Shown: positions 52,406 through 62,088, counted from the stretch's first letter. The stretch is DNA of 64,000 nucleotides from Candidatus Lindowbacteria bacterium RIFCSPLOWO2_12_FULL_62_27 (GCA_001784175.1 MFPR01000033.1:62573-126572); one strand, 5' to 3'. Notes: generated from the sequence alone by a model not told the origin. A program made the numbers and translations.

Positions 52406-53056
52406 TCAGAACGGACTGCTCTCTACTCGGATTTTGTATTTCGTCACGCCCTGCGGCGGATGAAGAAAACTTACTTTGAAGGCTTTTCGTTGCCCCACTT
52501 CAAGATGCGGCGGGTCAGGATGAACGTAGGAAAAATTCTGGTCGACGACGGACCCGCTCCGGTCCATCAGAACGACCGTGATCTTTACGTACCGCGCCGG
52601 CGTCCTCAACCGGTTCTCCACTTCGCCCACGATCTGGAAGATGCCGCTGTTCAGAAGCGCCTCATAACTCACGATCGCCAGCGCTTCGCGCGCGGTCGTG
52701 TCGGCGCTGTCGATCGCGCCGCTCTCGGACGCGATCGCCCGGAGAGCGGCGGTCGCGGTCTGCACCATCCCCGTTACACCGCCGCCCCCGGACGCGCCCT
52801 TCCCCGGTCGCGCCCCCCTGGAACGCGGCGCCACCACGGTCGTTTCGTGCGGCCCCGCAAACGGTTGAAATACGATCTTCAGGATTTCTTCCGGCTTCAG
52901 GATGTACGTCCGGCGGCCGTCCTTCACCCAGAACGCGCCGTCGCTGTACCGCTCCACTTCTGTGCGTAGCACCTCGCCGGTCTTTAAATAGATCGTGTCG
53001 CCAAACGCGGGGGGAAGAATCGTCAGGCAAAATAACAGAACGGCAGGAAACCTCAT
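52406..53056 (-). CDS. Exported protein with C-terminal FxLYD-like domain
   Basis: 216 residues with a signal peptide (about 1-19, ending AFGD). The segment DTIYLKTGEVLRTEVERYSDGAFWV looks like a small beta barrel often found at the start of periplasmic proteins. The C-terminal 90 residues (FQIVGEVENRLRTPARYVKI, VLMDRSGSVVDQNF, LEVGQRKAFKVSF) fit the FxLYD-type immunoglobulin-like fold. The role is unknown. Its start lies 4 nt after the stop of the upstream propeller gene. Confidence 0.75.
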   Translation of the reverse strand: MRFPAVLLFCLTILPPAFGDTIYLKTGEVLRTEVERYSDGAFWVKDGRRTYILKPEEILKIVFQPFAGPHETTVVAPRSRGARPGKGASGGGGVTGMVQTATAALRAIASESGAIDSADTTAREALAIVSYEALLNSGIFQIVGEVENRLRTPARYVKITVVLMDRSGSVVDQNFSYVHPDPPHLEVGQRKAFKVSFLHPPQGVTKYKIRVESSPF

Positions 53057-53060
53057 CCGC

Positions 53061-55241
53061 CTACTTCAGAATCAGCGACTGGATTCGCACGTTCTCTCGT
53101 TCGTCATAACATCGCACGTCAACGACGGTCACGGCGCGGCCCTTGAGGTCGATCCGGCCGGTCTCCTCCATCGAGTCGAACAATCGGTCGTCCGGATCCG
53201 CCGTCTCCCACGCGCCGCCGTCGACTCGATACTCCGCGCGCGACACGCGCGAGTGCGCGTCCGTCGCGCGCCACTGCACACGGTCGCCCTCCGGTTTTAC
53301 GTCCACCGACGGCGGCGTCCGGTCCAGCAGAATCAGCGGAAACTCCTGCTCGTGCGCCAACGCGTCGCCGGCGCCGTTCGAGGGCTTGTCGCTCACTTCC
53401 AGCTTGAACCGGTACGTGCCGTCCGGATAGGGTTCCGACGGAACATTCACGCTCTTGACGTTTTTCGGTTGCGTCGAGGGATCGTAGATCGGAATGAACT
53501 TCTTCGAGCCGGGGGGCTGGTAGGAGAGCTGGTATTGGAGCTGATCGTTGTCAAGGTTCGTCACGTCCCATTGAAAACGGATGTCTCGGCCGTCCGGCGC
53601 GCCGTCCTGTGAACGCACAACCTCCGCGCTCAGATTGATCAGCTTCGGATACAAATTCTGTACCCGGTACGGCAGCCGCAGCCGCCGGATCGCGCCGTCC
53701 GGCGATTTCAGCCGGAGTTTCGCTTGGAAAAATCGGCCCGTCGTCGTTGGCGCGCCGCTCAGCAACTCAAAGTCTGTCCAGCCCGAGTCGATCTCCGACG
53801 TCGCGCCCGACCGGATCCACACCTCTGTCTGATCCCGGCCCGCGCCATACGCCTCCGGCTGGCCGAGGCGCGCGGGAAATCCGGCGTCGAACGCCTTCGT
53901 CGTGTATTCTCCGCGGCGCGATGGCTCCAGCTCCAGCACCGCGGCTGGGTTCGAGGCGGCGGCAATCAGCTTCTTGCCCGATGGGCAGATGACCGAAAGA
54001 TCCTTCGACGCGCTCTCATAATAAAGTCGCTCCGATCCTTGCGCCGTGATCCGGTATAAACGACCCGGGTTCGACGTCGCTACCCACACGCCGCTCCCTT
54101 CCGGCCACAGCGACAGCGCAATCGACGACTGCGAATACCACAGCTTGTGAACCCGCGATCCGTCCAGGGACATCCAGAACAGATTCCCCTCGCCCTTCCC
54201 GAACGGGTCCTGGTACGGGGGCAACGTGCTCGGCGGCTGCGCGGCCGGAGATTCCGGTTTCGCCGGCGCAGGAGGCGGCGGCGCAGGGGACTTCAGCTTC
54301 TCGCCCACAGTCTCCGCCATCGCCTCGATCGCTTTCTTTAAATCGGCGCCCAGGCCCATCTCGCCCTCTTCGCCGCCGCCTTCGCCCGGCGGGCGCGGCT
54401 CCTCCTTCGGGCCGCCCGGCGCCATCGGCGGGGGAGGAACAAAACGCCGGTTGTTCACCGCTACGGCCAGTCCCCCGTTGAACATCGCCAGCGCCTTGAT
54501 CTCCGCGTCCGAAAACGAATACAACACCGTCGCGCGCGCGCCCGCGCCGCCCGCGGTCGCCTGACGGTACACCCGGCCGAGGTCGTCGCCAAAGTAGATC
54601 GCGTCGTCGCCTACCAGGAGCGCCGTTATGTTTTTCGCCTTGCCGTCCGCCTTGTGCAGCAGCTCCTTCTTCGCGGTCTTTAGATCAATCTTATAGACGG
54701 ATGGAAAATGGCCGCCCAGCGCGGCATACAGTTGATTCTTGTGCGCTGCCAGGGACCATACGTAGTTCGGCGTCACGGCGCCGGTCGAAAAATCAATGAA
54801 TACCGACGTCTCTCCGCGCTCTGTCACCTTGTAGATCGTCGCGGACGGCAGCGTCGCCGCATACAGGGACCGGCCGTCCGACGCCAGCGCGCTCACCGCA
54901 AAATCGCTCCCAAACCGGCTCGACATCCGCTTCGCCGCCTGCCCGTCATACACGATCAGCGCCGCCGGATACCCGGCGCCAAAATATAGTTGCTCCCGAT
55001 GCGTCGCGTAGCACATCATGTACGCGGCGTCCTCCACAGCGCTTGTCCGCGTCGCTTCGTGCCCGGTCACCAGCTCCCCCAGATCGTTCAGGCCGGACCC
55101 GGAAAATTTTCCCTCCAAAAACGACGCGCTCCCCTCTACGCGCATGTCCTGCGTCGACGACCCCCACGCCACACCCGCACACAACACTATTTGTCCTATG
55201 AGTCCTATCCGTCCTATCTGTCCTGTCCTCGCCTCACTCAT
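53061..55241 (-). CDS. Exported beta-propeller protein
   Basis: 726 residues from ATG 55241, coupled to the upstream protease gene by ATGA. The signal peptide contains the nonamer-repeat sequence GQIGRIGLIGQI. The first half is a propeller built of repeats such as SLYAATLPSATIYKV, QLYAALGGHFPSVYKI and AIYFGDDLGRVYR. A Pro/Gly-rich linker follows, then more propeller blades, and C-terminal Ig-like segments (PPSVDVKPEGDRVQWRATD). No catalytic motif is seen. Proteins of this make-up usually bind other envelope components. Confidence 0.78.
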   Translation of the reverse strand: MSEARTGQIGRIGLIGQIVLCAGVAWGSSTQDMRVEGSASFLEGKFSGSGLNDLGELVTGHEATRTSAVEDAAYMMCYATHREQLYFGAGYPAALIVYDGQAAKRMSSRFGSDFAVSALASDGRSLYAATLPSATIYKVTERGETSVFIDFSTGAVTPNYVWSLAAHKNQLYAALGGHFPSVYKIDLKTAKKELLHKADGKAKNITALLVGDDAIYFGDDLGRVYRQATAGGAGARATVLYSFSDAEIKALAMFNGGLAVAVNNRRFVPPPPMAPGGPKEEPRPPGEGGGEEGEMGLGADLKKAIEAMAETVGEKLKSPAPPPPAPAKPESPAAQPPSTLPPYQDPFGKGEGNLFWMSLDGSRVHKLWYSQSSIALSLWPEGSGVWVATSNPGRLYRITAQGSERLYYESASKDLSVICPSGKKLIAAASNPAAVLELEPSRRGEYTTKAFDAGFPARLGQPEAYGAGRDQTEVWIRSGATSEIDSGWTDFELLSGAPTTTGRFFQAKLRLKSPDGAIRRLRLPYRVQNLYPKLINLSAEVVRSQDGAPDGRDIRFQWDVTNLDNDQLQYQLSYQPPGSKKFIPIYDPSTQPKNVKSVNVPSEPYPDGTYRFKLEVSDKPSNGAGDALAHEQEFPLILLDRTPPSVDVKPEGDRVQWRATDAHSRVSRAEYRVDGGAWETADPDDRLFDSMEETGRIDLKGRAVTVVDVRCYDERENVRIQSLILK
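55193..55228. repeat. GTCCTATNN nonamer repeat, four units
   Basis: GTCCTATGA, GTCCTATCC, GTCCTATCT and a variant GTCCTGTCC; the first three are identical to those at 50791. They encode part of the signal peptide of the propeller protein. Confidence 0.75.
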
Positions 55242-56983
55242 CGCGCCTTCCCCTCCGATTCGATCTCCACTTGCAGCCGCTGCGCGCCGTAGACGATCCA
55301 CTCCGTCCCGAACGTCTCATACGCGGGCTGCATCACCATCGGCGACATGCCCTGCACGCCGCCCTGCGTCAGCCGCTGGAAAAAATTCGGCAGGTTCGGC
55401 AGCGCCTCGCCATCCTGCGTCTGGGACGGCGGCGTCTGCAGAAGCCGGATCACCAGATCGTTCCCCTTCGGACGCCGCTCCAGAATTCGCACCACTTGGT
55501 CCAGCGTCCGCGGCGGCGCCTCCGGCTGCTGAAATCCGAATCCGCCACGGATCTCAAAGTCCGCCACGCGGCCCTGAAGGCTCGGTGGAAGCGTAAACCC
55601 CGCCGTCAGGCGGCGCTCTTCTCCCTGCTGCGTCCGCAGCCGCACCGTCACCGGCACGCGCGCGCCGGGTTGAAATTTCTTCGATGTCGTCCGCACCGAT
55701 GTGATCCACGCGATTCGCGATGCGTTCGCCACCTTCACGCTGAAATCAAAACTCCGAGGCACCGCTTCCTCGATCCGGTTGTCCAGCAGCATCAGGATCT
55801 CAAATAACGTCTTGTACGGGCTCGGCGTCAGATCCTCCAGCGTCACCGCCTTCTCTCGGCCCGCCACACGCATCTCGCTCCGCACCGTAAACGCCCGGTC
55901 CCCCGGCGGGCCCGCCTCCGCCGCATCCAGCGCCTCCATGAGGCCTATGAACGCAAGTAGTGGCGTCAACCGCTGCTCGCGGATCACTTCATACCGGTAC
56001 GTCTCCTCGCGGCCCGTCACTTCGTTCGATACCTCCACCCTCACCGGAACCATCTGCGCGGTGCGGTTCGAATCGATCAGAATCGCTGGCTGGCGGTCCT
56101 GCACCATGCTCCCCAGCGTGCGGATCGGCGACGCCAGCTTGTACGAGATGTACGTGCTCGGCACAAACATGTGTACGTGCGCGGTCGTCGCCGGCATCGC
56201 TGTCTGCCCGATATTAAAAAATGGATGCCCGAACGCCAGCACCCGGCCGCCCGGCGATACATGCGTGACCGTCCCGATCGCCGTCATCGACAGATCCCCG
56301 CTCATGAGCTGAACCCCGATCGCACCGCCCGGAACGTACGCGCTCGGGCCGGCGCCCCGGCTTGGATCGGCGCCGCCCGAGGCCACCGGAATCAGACCGT
56401 ACGGCGAAAACCACTCCTCCAGCAGATTCAATCGCCCCGGCGAAAACCCCGACACCGAAAGAATCGACGACACCGGCTTCACACCGCTCGCACCCGGACC
56501 TGCGCGACTCGGAACGCCCGACGACTCGTCCATGCCGCGCCCCGCCGCGTCCCTGCCCATGAAATCCCTCAGTGCGGAAACTCGCTGCCACGTCCGCTCC
56601 GGCTCCGCCGGCCGGTCGAGTTCCTTCAGCATGTTCTCGATCGGCGTCACGTACGCGATCGGCTTCTTGGAAAAAACCGGCCCGTACGCCAGCGCGCCCA
56701 GGAGCCGCCCGCCGAAATAAATCGGACTCCCGCTCATCCCCGCCACGATGTTCGACTCCAGCAGCTTCGGGTCCTCCATCAGGATGACCACCAGATCCTG
56801 CTTCGGAAGCCGGTTCTTCAATACCCCGACCGCCTCCACCACAAACGTCTCCGGCTCCGTCCCGCGAAACACCGTCAACCCATACCCCTGCATCCCCGCC
56901 TCGATCTCGCCCGGCGATATAAATTCGCCGGCGTGCGAGACGATCAGAAACGCCGTCAGCACCAGACAGACAGCCAGACCCAT
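55238..56983 (-). CDS. Exported SpoIVB/S55-like serine protease-type protein
   Basis: 581 residues from ATG 56983 with a signal peptide (MGLAVCLVLTAFLIVSHA). The region IEAGMQGYGLTVFRGTEPETF and the motif IVAGMSGSPIYFGGRLLGALAYG match the S55 (SpoIVB-type) peptidase domain, with the Ser in GMSGSP as probable nucleophile; RVLAFGHPFFN is another family signature. Members are often found in the envelope of acidobacteria and related groups, and some may be inactive. The frame extends upstream through an ATTGAATATTG repeat, but that part is unlikely to be translated. It heads an operon with the propeller, FxLYD and TPR genes. Confidence 0.82.
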   Translation of the reverse strand: MGLAVCLVLTAFLIVSHAGEFISPGEIEAGMQGYGLTVFRGTEPETFVVEAVGVLKNRLPKQDLVVILMEDPKLLESNIVAGMSGSPIYFGGRLLGALAYGPVFSKKPIAYVTPIENMLKELDRPAEPERTWQRVSALRDFMGRDAAGRGMDESSGVPSRAGPGASGVKPVSSILSVSGFSPGRLNLLEEWFSPYGLIPVASGGADPSRGAGPSAYVPGGAIGVQLMSGDLSMTAIGTVTHVSPGGRVLAFGHPFFNIGQTAMPATTAHVHMFVPSTYISYKLASPIRTLGSMVQDRQPAILIDSNRTAQMVPVRVEVSNEVTGREETYRYEVIREQRLTPLLAFIGLMEALDAAEAGPPGDRAFTVRSEMRVAGREKAVTLEDLTPSPYKTLFEILMLLDNRIEEAVPRSFDFSVKVANASRIAWITSVRTTSKKFQPGARVPVTVRLRTQQGEERRLTAGFTLPPSLQGRVADFEIRGGFGFQQPEAPPRTLDQVVRILERRPKGNDLVIRLLQTPPSQTQDGEALPNLPNFFQRLTQGGVQGMSPMVMQPAYETFGTEWIVYGAQRLQVEIESEGKAR

Positions 56984-56999
56984 TTTTTCCACAACCCTT

Positions 57000-57042
57000 G
57001 AAAATTGAGAATTGAACATTGAATATTGTATATTGAATGTCC
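57000..57042. repeat. ATTGAATATTG-type AT-rich repeat
   Basis: AAAATTGAGAATTGAACATT continuing with GAATATTGTATATTGAATG: near-tandem units of ATTGAxxATT in otherwise GC-rich DNA. It lies directly upstream of the S55-like gene and before the end of the phosphomannomutase gene. Confidence 0.65.
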
Positions 57043-57044
57043 TG

Positions 57045-58388
57045 TTATCCACGCAACGCACCTTCCAGCTTCCCGAGCTTCTCCTGCAACTGGTCCGCTG
57101 TCTTCGCCTCCACGTTCAACCGCAACACGGGCTCGGTGTTCGAGGGGCGCGCGTTGAACCACCAGTCGTCAAATTCGATCGACAGCCCGTCCAGCTTCTC
57201 CACCTTCTTCGCGCCCGTCGAAAACTCCGTCTCCAGTCGCGTCAGCGATGCATTCGAATTCGCTACTCGGAAGTTCCGCTCGCCCGACCTCGAATATTTC
57301 AGGTACGGGCTTGCCAGCTTCGATAACGGATTCCCGGTCCGCTCCATGATGTTCATCACCAGTATCGTCGTGATGATGGCGCTGTCGGTGTAAAAATTGT
57401 CTCGGTAGTAATAATGGCCCGATAGTTCCCCCGCAAAAATCGCGCTCAGCTCGCGCATCCGCGCCTTGATGTAGGAATGGCCCACCCGGTGGATCACCGG
57501 CACGCCGCCCGCCGTTTGCACCGCCTCTCGCACCGCCCACGACGACCGCAGGTCAATCACGACCTTCCCGCCCTTCTCCTTGCGCAAAAATTCCGTCGCC
57601 AGGAGCGCCGTCACGGCGTCCGCCGCAACGGGCCGGCACTCCTCGTCCACAAACGCCACGCGGTCCGCGTCTCCGTCAAACGCCACCCCTAGGTCCGCCT
57701 TCTGCTCCTTCATCTTCCCGATCAGCGCCTGCAGGTTCTCCGCTTTCATCGGGTCCGCCGTATGGTTCGGAAACTTCGCGTCGGGCTCAAAATATAGTTT
57801 CGTCACCTCATGCCGCATCCGGTCCCACACGGGGCCGCTGTCCACGCCGCCCATCCCGTTGCCGGCGTCCACCACGATCTTCAGCTTCCGGCCCGGGGCC
57901 TTCGGCTCCTCTTTCCACGAATAGACGTAGTCGTGGTACTCCTTCGTGATGTTCCGCCGGTGCCGCTCCCCGGTCTCGTCCGACGTCGGTAGCTCCCCGC
58001 GCGCGATCATCGCCTCGATCTGCCCGAGCCCGGTGTCGTAACTGATGGGCTTGGCGTCCTCCTGCGATATCTTCAATCCATTATACTCCGATGTATTGTG
58101 AGACGCGGTCACCTGCACGCCGGCGTCGTAACCGTAATTCGCAATCCCAAAATAATTCATGGGCGTCGAACATAACCCGATCTCGATCGTGTCGCACCCG
58201 CCCTTCCGCAATCCCTCCCCGACGGCCGCCGCCAGCGCCACGCTCCCCTCGCGCATGTCTCGGCCCACCACGCACGTCGTCGGTGACAGAAAATTCGCCA
58301 GCGCCAGCCCGACCCGCTCCGCAATCTCCGGCGTGATCTCCTTCGGATAGATCCCTCGTATGTCATAAGCATGAAATATCCCAGCCAC
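57045..58388 (-). CDS. manB: Phosphomannomutase/phosphoglucomutase
   Basis: 447 residues from GTG 58388, with GAGGAGG about 9 nt upstream. Alpha-D-phosphohexomutase motifs: AYDIRGIYP at the start, VTASHNTSEYNGLK with the phosphorylated Ser (the usual Pro after SHN is Thr), FDGDADRVAF for the metal, GELSGHYYYRDNF for sugar binding and RPSNTEPVLRL at the C-terminus for phosphate. It interconverts mannose- or glucose-6-phosphate and the 1-phosphate, feeding nucleotide-sugar synthesis for envelope polysaccharide. Confidence 0.93.
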   Translation of the reverse strand: MAGIFHAYDIRGIYPKEITPEIAERVGLALANFLSPTTCVVGRDMREGSVALAAAVGEGLRKGGCDTIEIGLCSTPMNYFGIANYGYDAGVQVTASHNTSEYNGLKISQEDAKPISYDTGLGQIEAMIARGELPTSDETGERHRRNITKEYHDYVYSWKEEPKAPGRKLKIVVDAGNGMGGVDSGPVWDRMRHEVTKLYFEPDAKFPNHTADPMKAENLQALIGKMKEQKADLGVAFDGDADRVAFVDEECRPVAADAVTALLATEFLRKEKGGKVVIDLRSSWAVREAVQTAGGVPVIHRVGHSYIKARMRELSAIFAGELSGHYYYRDNFYTDSAIITTILVMNIMERTGNPLSKLASPYLKYSRSGERNFRVANSNASLTRLETEFSTGAKKVEKLDGLSIEFDDWWFNARPSNTEPVLRLNVEAKTADQLQEKLGKLEGALRG

Positions 58389-58429
58389 GCTCTATTACCT
58401 CCTCTTATTTCTCCCTTGCCCTCCCTCAC

Positions 58430-58464
58430 CCCTCCCCCCTTGTGGGGGAGGCTGGGTGGGGGGT
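58430..58464. repeat. CCCCCCTTGTGGGGGAGG dispersed repeat, copy 3
   Basis: Same sequence and orientation as at 35965 and 43467, in the 100-bp gap between ruvB and manB. Confidence 0.72.
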
Positions 58465-58488
58465 TTCTCTTTTCTCTACTTCCTTTCT

Positions 58489-59550
58489 CTATCTCCCCTC
58501 CGTCGTCCCGAACAGTTCCGGCGCCTTCTCAGGCGTCTCTCGACCCAGATACCGGTACGCCGTCGCGGTCGCCACGCGCCCTCGTTGCGTGCGCTCCAGT
58601 AGTCCGCTCTGGATCAAAAACGGCTCGTACACGTCGCTCAACGTGTCCGATTCCTCTCCCACCGCCACGGACAACGTATCCAATCCCACCGGACCGCCGT
58701 GAAATTTGTCCACCAGGGCTTGCAGAATGTTCCGGTCCATCGGATCAAGTCCCAGCCCGTCCACCTCAAGCGCCGTCAGCGCCAGCTCCGACATCGCCTT
58801 CGTGATCCGGCCGTCGCCCTTCACTTGCGCAAAATCACGCACCCGCCGAAGCAGCCGGTTCGCCACGCGCGGCGTGCCGCGCGCTCGACGCCCGATCTCG
58901 TCCGCTCCAGCGTCGTCGATCACTACGCCCAACAGCTTCGCCGATCGCTTCACGATCTGCACCATTTCAGATACTTGATAATAATTTAAGTGCGCGTCCA
59001 CGCCAAACCGCGACCGCAGCGGCGCCGTGATCAGGCCGGTCCGCGTCGTTGCGCCGATCAGGGTGAATCGAGGCAGCGTCAGCTTCAGCGTCTGCGCCCC
59101 GGCCCCCTGGCCGATCACAATGTCCAGCTTGTAATCCTCCATCGCCGGATACAGGATCTCTTCCACCACCGGCGGCATCCGGTGAATTTCGTCGATGAAC
59201 AACACGTCACGGTCCGCAAGCTGCGTCAGAATCGCAGCCAGATCCCCGGGGCGCTCCATCACCGGGCCCGACGTCGTTCGAATCGTCACCCCTAGCTCCC
59301 CGGCTAGAATGTACGCCAGCGTCGTCTTGCCCAGACCGGGCGGCCCGTACAACAACACGTGATCCAGCGCATCGCCGCGACGCCGCGACGCCTCCACAAA
59401 AATCTTCAGGTTCGACTTCAACTTCTCCTGCCCCACAAACTCCTCAAACCGCACCGGACGCAGCGCACGGTCCTCCGTCACATCCTCCTCACGCCCGGGC
59501 GACAACACGCTCGACGCACGCACATCCCTCTTCGACGTGTTCATCTTCAA
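58489..59550 (-). CDS. ruvB: Holliday junction branch migration ATPase RuvB
   Basis: 353 residues. RuvB hexamers drive branch migration with RuvA. Features: N-terminal [14 protein letters not shown], Walker [15 protein letters not shown], Walker B FIDEIHRM, sensor [13 protein letters not shown] with the arginine finger in PLRSRFG, and the winged-helix C-terminus with [10 protein letters not shown]. Length is normal. No ruvA or ruvC is next to it. The start overlaps the stop of the cNMP-binding gene by 4 nt. Confidence 0.97.
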   Translation of the reverse strand: MKMNTSKRDVRASSVLSPGREEDVTEDRALRPVRFEEFVGQEKLKSNLKIFVEASRRRGDALDHVLLYGPPGLGKTTLAYILAGELGVTIRTTSGPVMERPGDLAAILTQLADRDVLFIDEIHRMPPVVEEILYPAMEDYKLDIVIGQGAGAQTLKLTLPRFTLIGATTRTGLITAPLRSRFGVDAHLNYYQVSEMVQIVKRSAKLLGVVIDDAGADEIGRRARGTPRVANRLLRRVRDFAQVKGDGRITKAMSELALTALEVDGLGLDPMDRNILQALVDKFHGGPVGLDTLSVAVGEESDTLSDVYEPFLIQSGLLERTQRGRVATATAYRYLGRETPEKAPELFGTTEGR

Positions 59551-60020
59551 AAATAGTACAACCGCTTCGTCAACTGCGTGATCTCGTCGTCCGCCGACCG
59601 AAGACGCCTTGCGAGAGATTGCGAGATGCCCAGAAATATCTTCGCGGCGATCTTCGGATGCGTCGCCACCAGCGCGTCCACCTGCTGGCGGCCCATCACC
59701 GCCAGCTCCGTGTCCACATACGCCGTCGCCGTCGCCGTGCGCGGGCTTTTGTCCAGGACAGAGATCTCCCCCATCAGCTCCCCACGGCCCAGGCGCGCCA
59801 GTCGGGTGGCGTTCGCTTCGTCCACGCCCTTCTCGATCTGCACCACGCCCCTTAATACAAAATAGACTTTGTTCCCGGGATCTCCCTCTCTGAAGATGAC
59901 CTTACCCGCTGGATAGCTCTCCACCTTGAATTGCGGCGCCAACGCCCCGCGCTCCTCGGGCGTCAACCCACGCAATACCTCAAATAATTCTAGCTGCTCT
60001 GCGGTGATCTGCGCCGCCAC
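59547..60020 (-). CDS. Small cyclic-nucleotide-binding domain protein
   Basis: 157 residues from GTG 60020 with a GGGAGGTGA ribosome site. It is a stand-alone cNMP domain: [39 protein letters not shown] with the phosphate-binding Glu and Arg, and a C-terminal helix. There is no DNA-binding or enzyme domain. It is coupled to ruvB, which may be accidental or may put branch migration under second-messenger control. It is related to the C-terminal half of the protein at 33523-34176. Confidence 0.88.
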   Translation of the reverse strand: MAAQITAEQLELFEVLRGLTPEERGALAPQFKVESYPAGKVIFREGDPGNKVYFVLRGVVQIEKGVDEANATRLARLGRGELMGEISVLDKSPRTATATAYVDTELAVMGRQQVDALVATHPKIAAKIFLGISQSLARRLRSADDEITQLTKRLYYF

Positions 60021-60083
60021 GTCTCACCTCCCGACCCCTTCTACCAATTCCCTCACCGGCGTGCAAGCTCTCCAACCTGCCGC

Positions 60084-61994
60084 TCATCCCTTCCGTTCCG
60101 CCGCCACCACTCGCACGACACCCCCGCCAATCTCCAACGCCTCGATTCGGCCCCCACGCCGGCTCATCGATTCCAGAAGCTCCTTGATCTTCACCGCCGC
60201 GGTACGCTCCGGCCACTTGATCCGGCGACGCTGATAGGTCGGCGCCATGAATCGCCGATGTTCCTTGTGACCGCGCGCGAATATTCTTCGCAACCTCTCT
60301 ATCTCACCTCGACGCAAATAATCTAGGGCCTTCGTCAGATCCCCCACGTACGCCTCCAGCGCCGTCGCCACGCACGCGGCGTTCATCTCGCATATCCGCG
60401 CCCACGAATCCGGCGACGCCCCCGAAACTCGCACCAGGTCCCGGAACGATCCCGCCGCCAGATCCTCCAATACCGCACGGCCCGCGCGCGCCGACGTCCC
60501 GGCCGTCAGCGTGTAGGACAATACATGCGGAAGATGGCTGATCATCGATACCGCCGCGTCATGCGATTCCGCGCTCAGCGGGGCCACGCGCATCTCCAGG
60601 CGCGACAGGAGCTCCATCAAACGTAAATACGCCTCCCCGGGCATGTCCTCCGTCACCGTCATCACCCACGGCGTGCCTCGAAAGAGGTCCGCCCGCGACG
60701 ACGCAAATCCCGATCGCTCCGACCCCGCCATCGGATGGCCACCGATGAAATGCGCTCGGCTCCCGAGATGCCGTCGCGCCGATTCCAGAATCGGCCCCTT
60801 CACCGAACTCACATCCGTCACGATCGGCCGCCGCTCGAGGTGCGCCGACAGATCTCGAAACACACCTTCGCATCTCTCAATCGGAACCGCCACCACTACC
60901 AGTTCGCACGCGCCCATCCCCGAAATCGGAACGCATCGGATACCCGCCGCACTCGCCATCCTCTCGGCACGCGCATCTCTATCGTACCCCACCACCTCTA
61001 TCCCATCCAGCCCCTTCAACGCCCGCGCCATCGACCCCCCAATCAATCCCAGCCCGATGACCCCCACGCTTCGGATCGCCCGGATCCGCCGGCGCCCAAC
61101 TCCGCCCTTCCCACGCACGACCGCCCCCGCGCTCACATCCGCATACGACCCCAAAAACTTCACCTCAACCTCTTTCCTCGACAGCGCGCGCACCGCCTCC
61201 CCCAGCGTCGCGTCCTTGATGTGCCCGCTCGCGTCGATGAAAAAACAGTACCGCCCCAGCCGCGTCTTCAACGGCCGGCTCTCGATTCGGCTCAGATTGA
61301 TCCCTCGCGACGAAAACTCCTGCAATAACTCCACCAAACTCCCGGGTAGGTCACGCTTCGGCGTCAATACCAGGCTCGTCTTGTCCGCGCCCGTCGGCGC
61401 TCCCTCCAATGCCTGTCTCGGCGCGCGCGCCAAATAAACAAACCGCGTCACCGCGTCCTTCACGTCTTCTATCCCGCGCGCCACCGCAACGAGACCGTAC
61501 AGATCGCCCGCCTTCCTCGACGCGATCGCGCCCACGCCGGCCTGCGGACTCGACCGCAACCGCTCGCACGCCTCGGCCGTCGACAACGTCACCCGCGTCC
61601 CCAATCGGCGCCGCCCAATGAATCGCCGGCACTGCGCCAGCGCGTGCGGATGGCTCATCACCTCCTTCAACCGCGATCCGCTCAAACTCGCGGGCATGAA
61701 AACGTCAAAATGGATCGGCAACAAAACTTCCGCCGCAATCCGGATCCCTCGCCGCCCGAACGCCAGCCCGTCCAGTGTCGCGGTCACCGCACCCTCAATG
61801 GAATTCTCGATGGGAACTACCCCGGCCTCCACTTCCCCCGTCTCCAGCCCATGAAACACGTCCGCCACAGACGAATAGGCCTTCGCCTCCATCCCCCGGA
61901 CCGCCGCCAGCCGGTCCACCGCCTCATGCGTAAACGTCCCCGCAGGCCCCAGATACCCGACGCGCCCCCTCACGACTGCCTCCCGACTGCCCAT
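60084..61994 (-). CDS. pheA: Prephenate dehydratase-ACT-prephenate dehydrogenase fusion
   Basis: 636 residues from ATG 61994. Residues about 12-190 are prephenate dehydratase (GYLGPAGTFTHEA, VPIENSIEGAV, DAVTRF with the catalytic Thr). An ACT domain (about 203-286) with the ESRP motif suggests Phe feedback control. From about 308 it is a TyrA-type dehydrogenase: VIGLGLIGGSMARAL (NAD(P)-binding), VTDVSSVKG and FIGGHPMAGSERSG. The fusion places both branches from prephenate, to phenylpyruvate and to 4-hydroxyphenylpyruvate, on one chain, with no chorismate mutase domain. The last 60 residues are basic and unassigned. Confidence 0.92.
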   Translation of the reverse strand: MGSREAVVRGRVGYLGPAGTFTHEAVDRLAAVRGMEAKAYSSVADVFHGLETGEVEAGVVPIENSIEGAVTATLDGLAFGRRGIRIAAEVLLPIHFDVFMPASLSGSRLKEVMSHPHALAQCRRFIGRRRLGTRVTLSTAEACERLRSSPQAGVGAIASRKAGDLYGLVAVARGIEDVKDAVTRFVYLARAPRQALEGAPTGADKTSLVLTPKRDLPGSLVELLQEFSSRGINLSRIESRPLKTRLGRYCFFIDASGHIKDATLGEAVRALSRKEVEVKFLGSYADVSAGAVVRGKGGVGRRRIRAIRSVGVIGLGLIGGSMARALKGLDGIEVVGYDRDARAERMASAAGIRCVPISGMGACELVVVAVPIERCEGVFRDLSAHLERRPIVTDVSSVKGPILESARRHLGSRAHFIGGHPMAGSERSGFASSRADLFRGTPWVMTVTEDMPGEAYLRLMELLSRLEMRVAPLSAESHDAAVSMISHLPHVLSYTLTAGTSARAGRAVLEDLAAGSFRDLVRVSGASPDSWARICEMNAACVATALEAYVGDLTKALDYLRRGEIERLRRIFARGHKEHRRFMAPTYQRRRIKWPERTAAVKIKELLESMSRRGGRIEALEIGGGVVRVVAAERKG

Positions 61995-62076
61995 GCCCCC
62001 GACCTTACTTTGAACTTTATCTCCTTTCAATTTTCATGCTGTAAATCTTTCCTCTGTCTTTTTTCCATACTCATGG

Positions 62077-62082
62077 TATACT
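62077..62082 (+). promoter_or_regulatory. -10 box of the recombinase gene, leaderless
   Basis: TATACT (62077-62082) followed by six C residues and the ATG at 62089. No good -35 is visible. Confidence 0.45.
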
Positions 62083-62088
62083 CCCCCC

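Noticed and set aside
50791-55228. The GTCCTATNN repeats as regulator-binding sites upstream of genes
   Set aside because: They lie within the open frame at the signal peptide, not in a promoter, and are identical in two genes of the same operon, which fits a dispersed repeat better.
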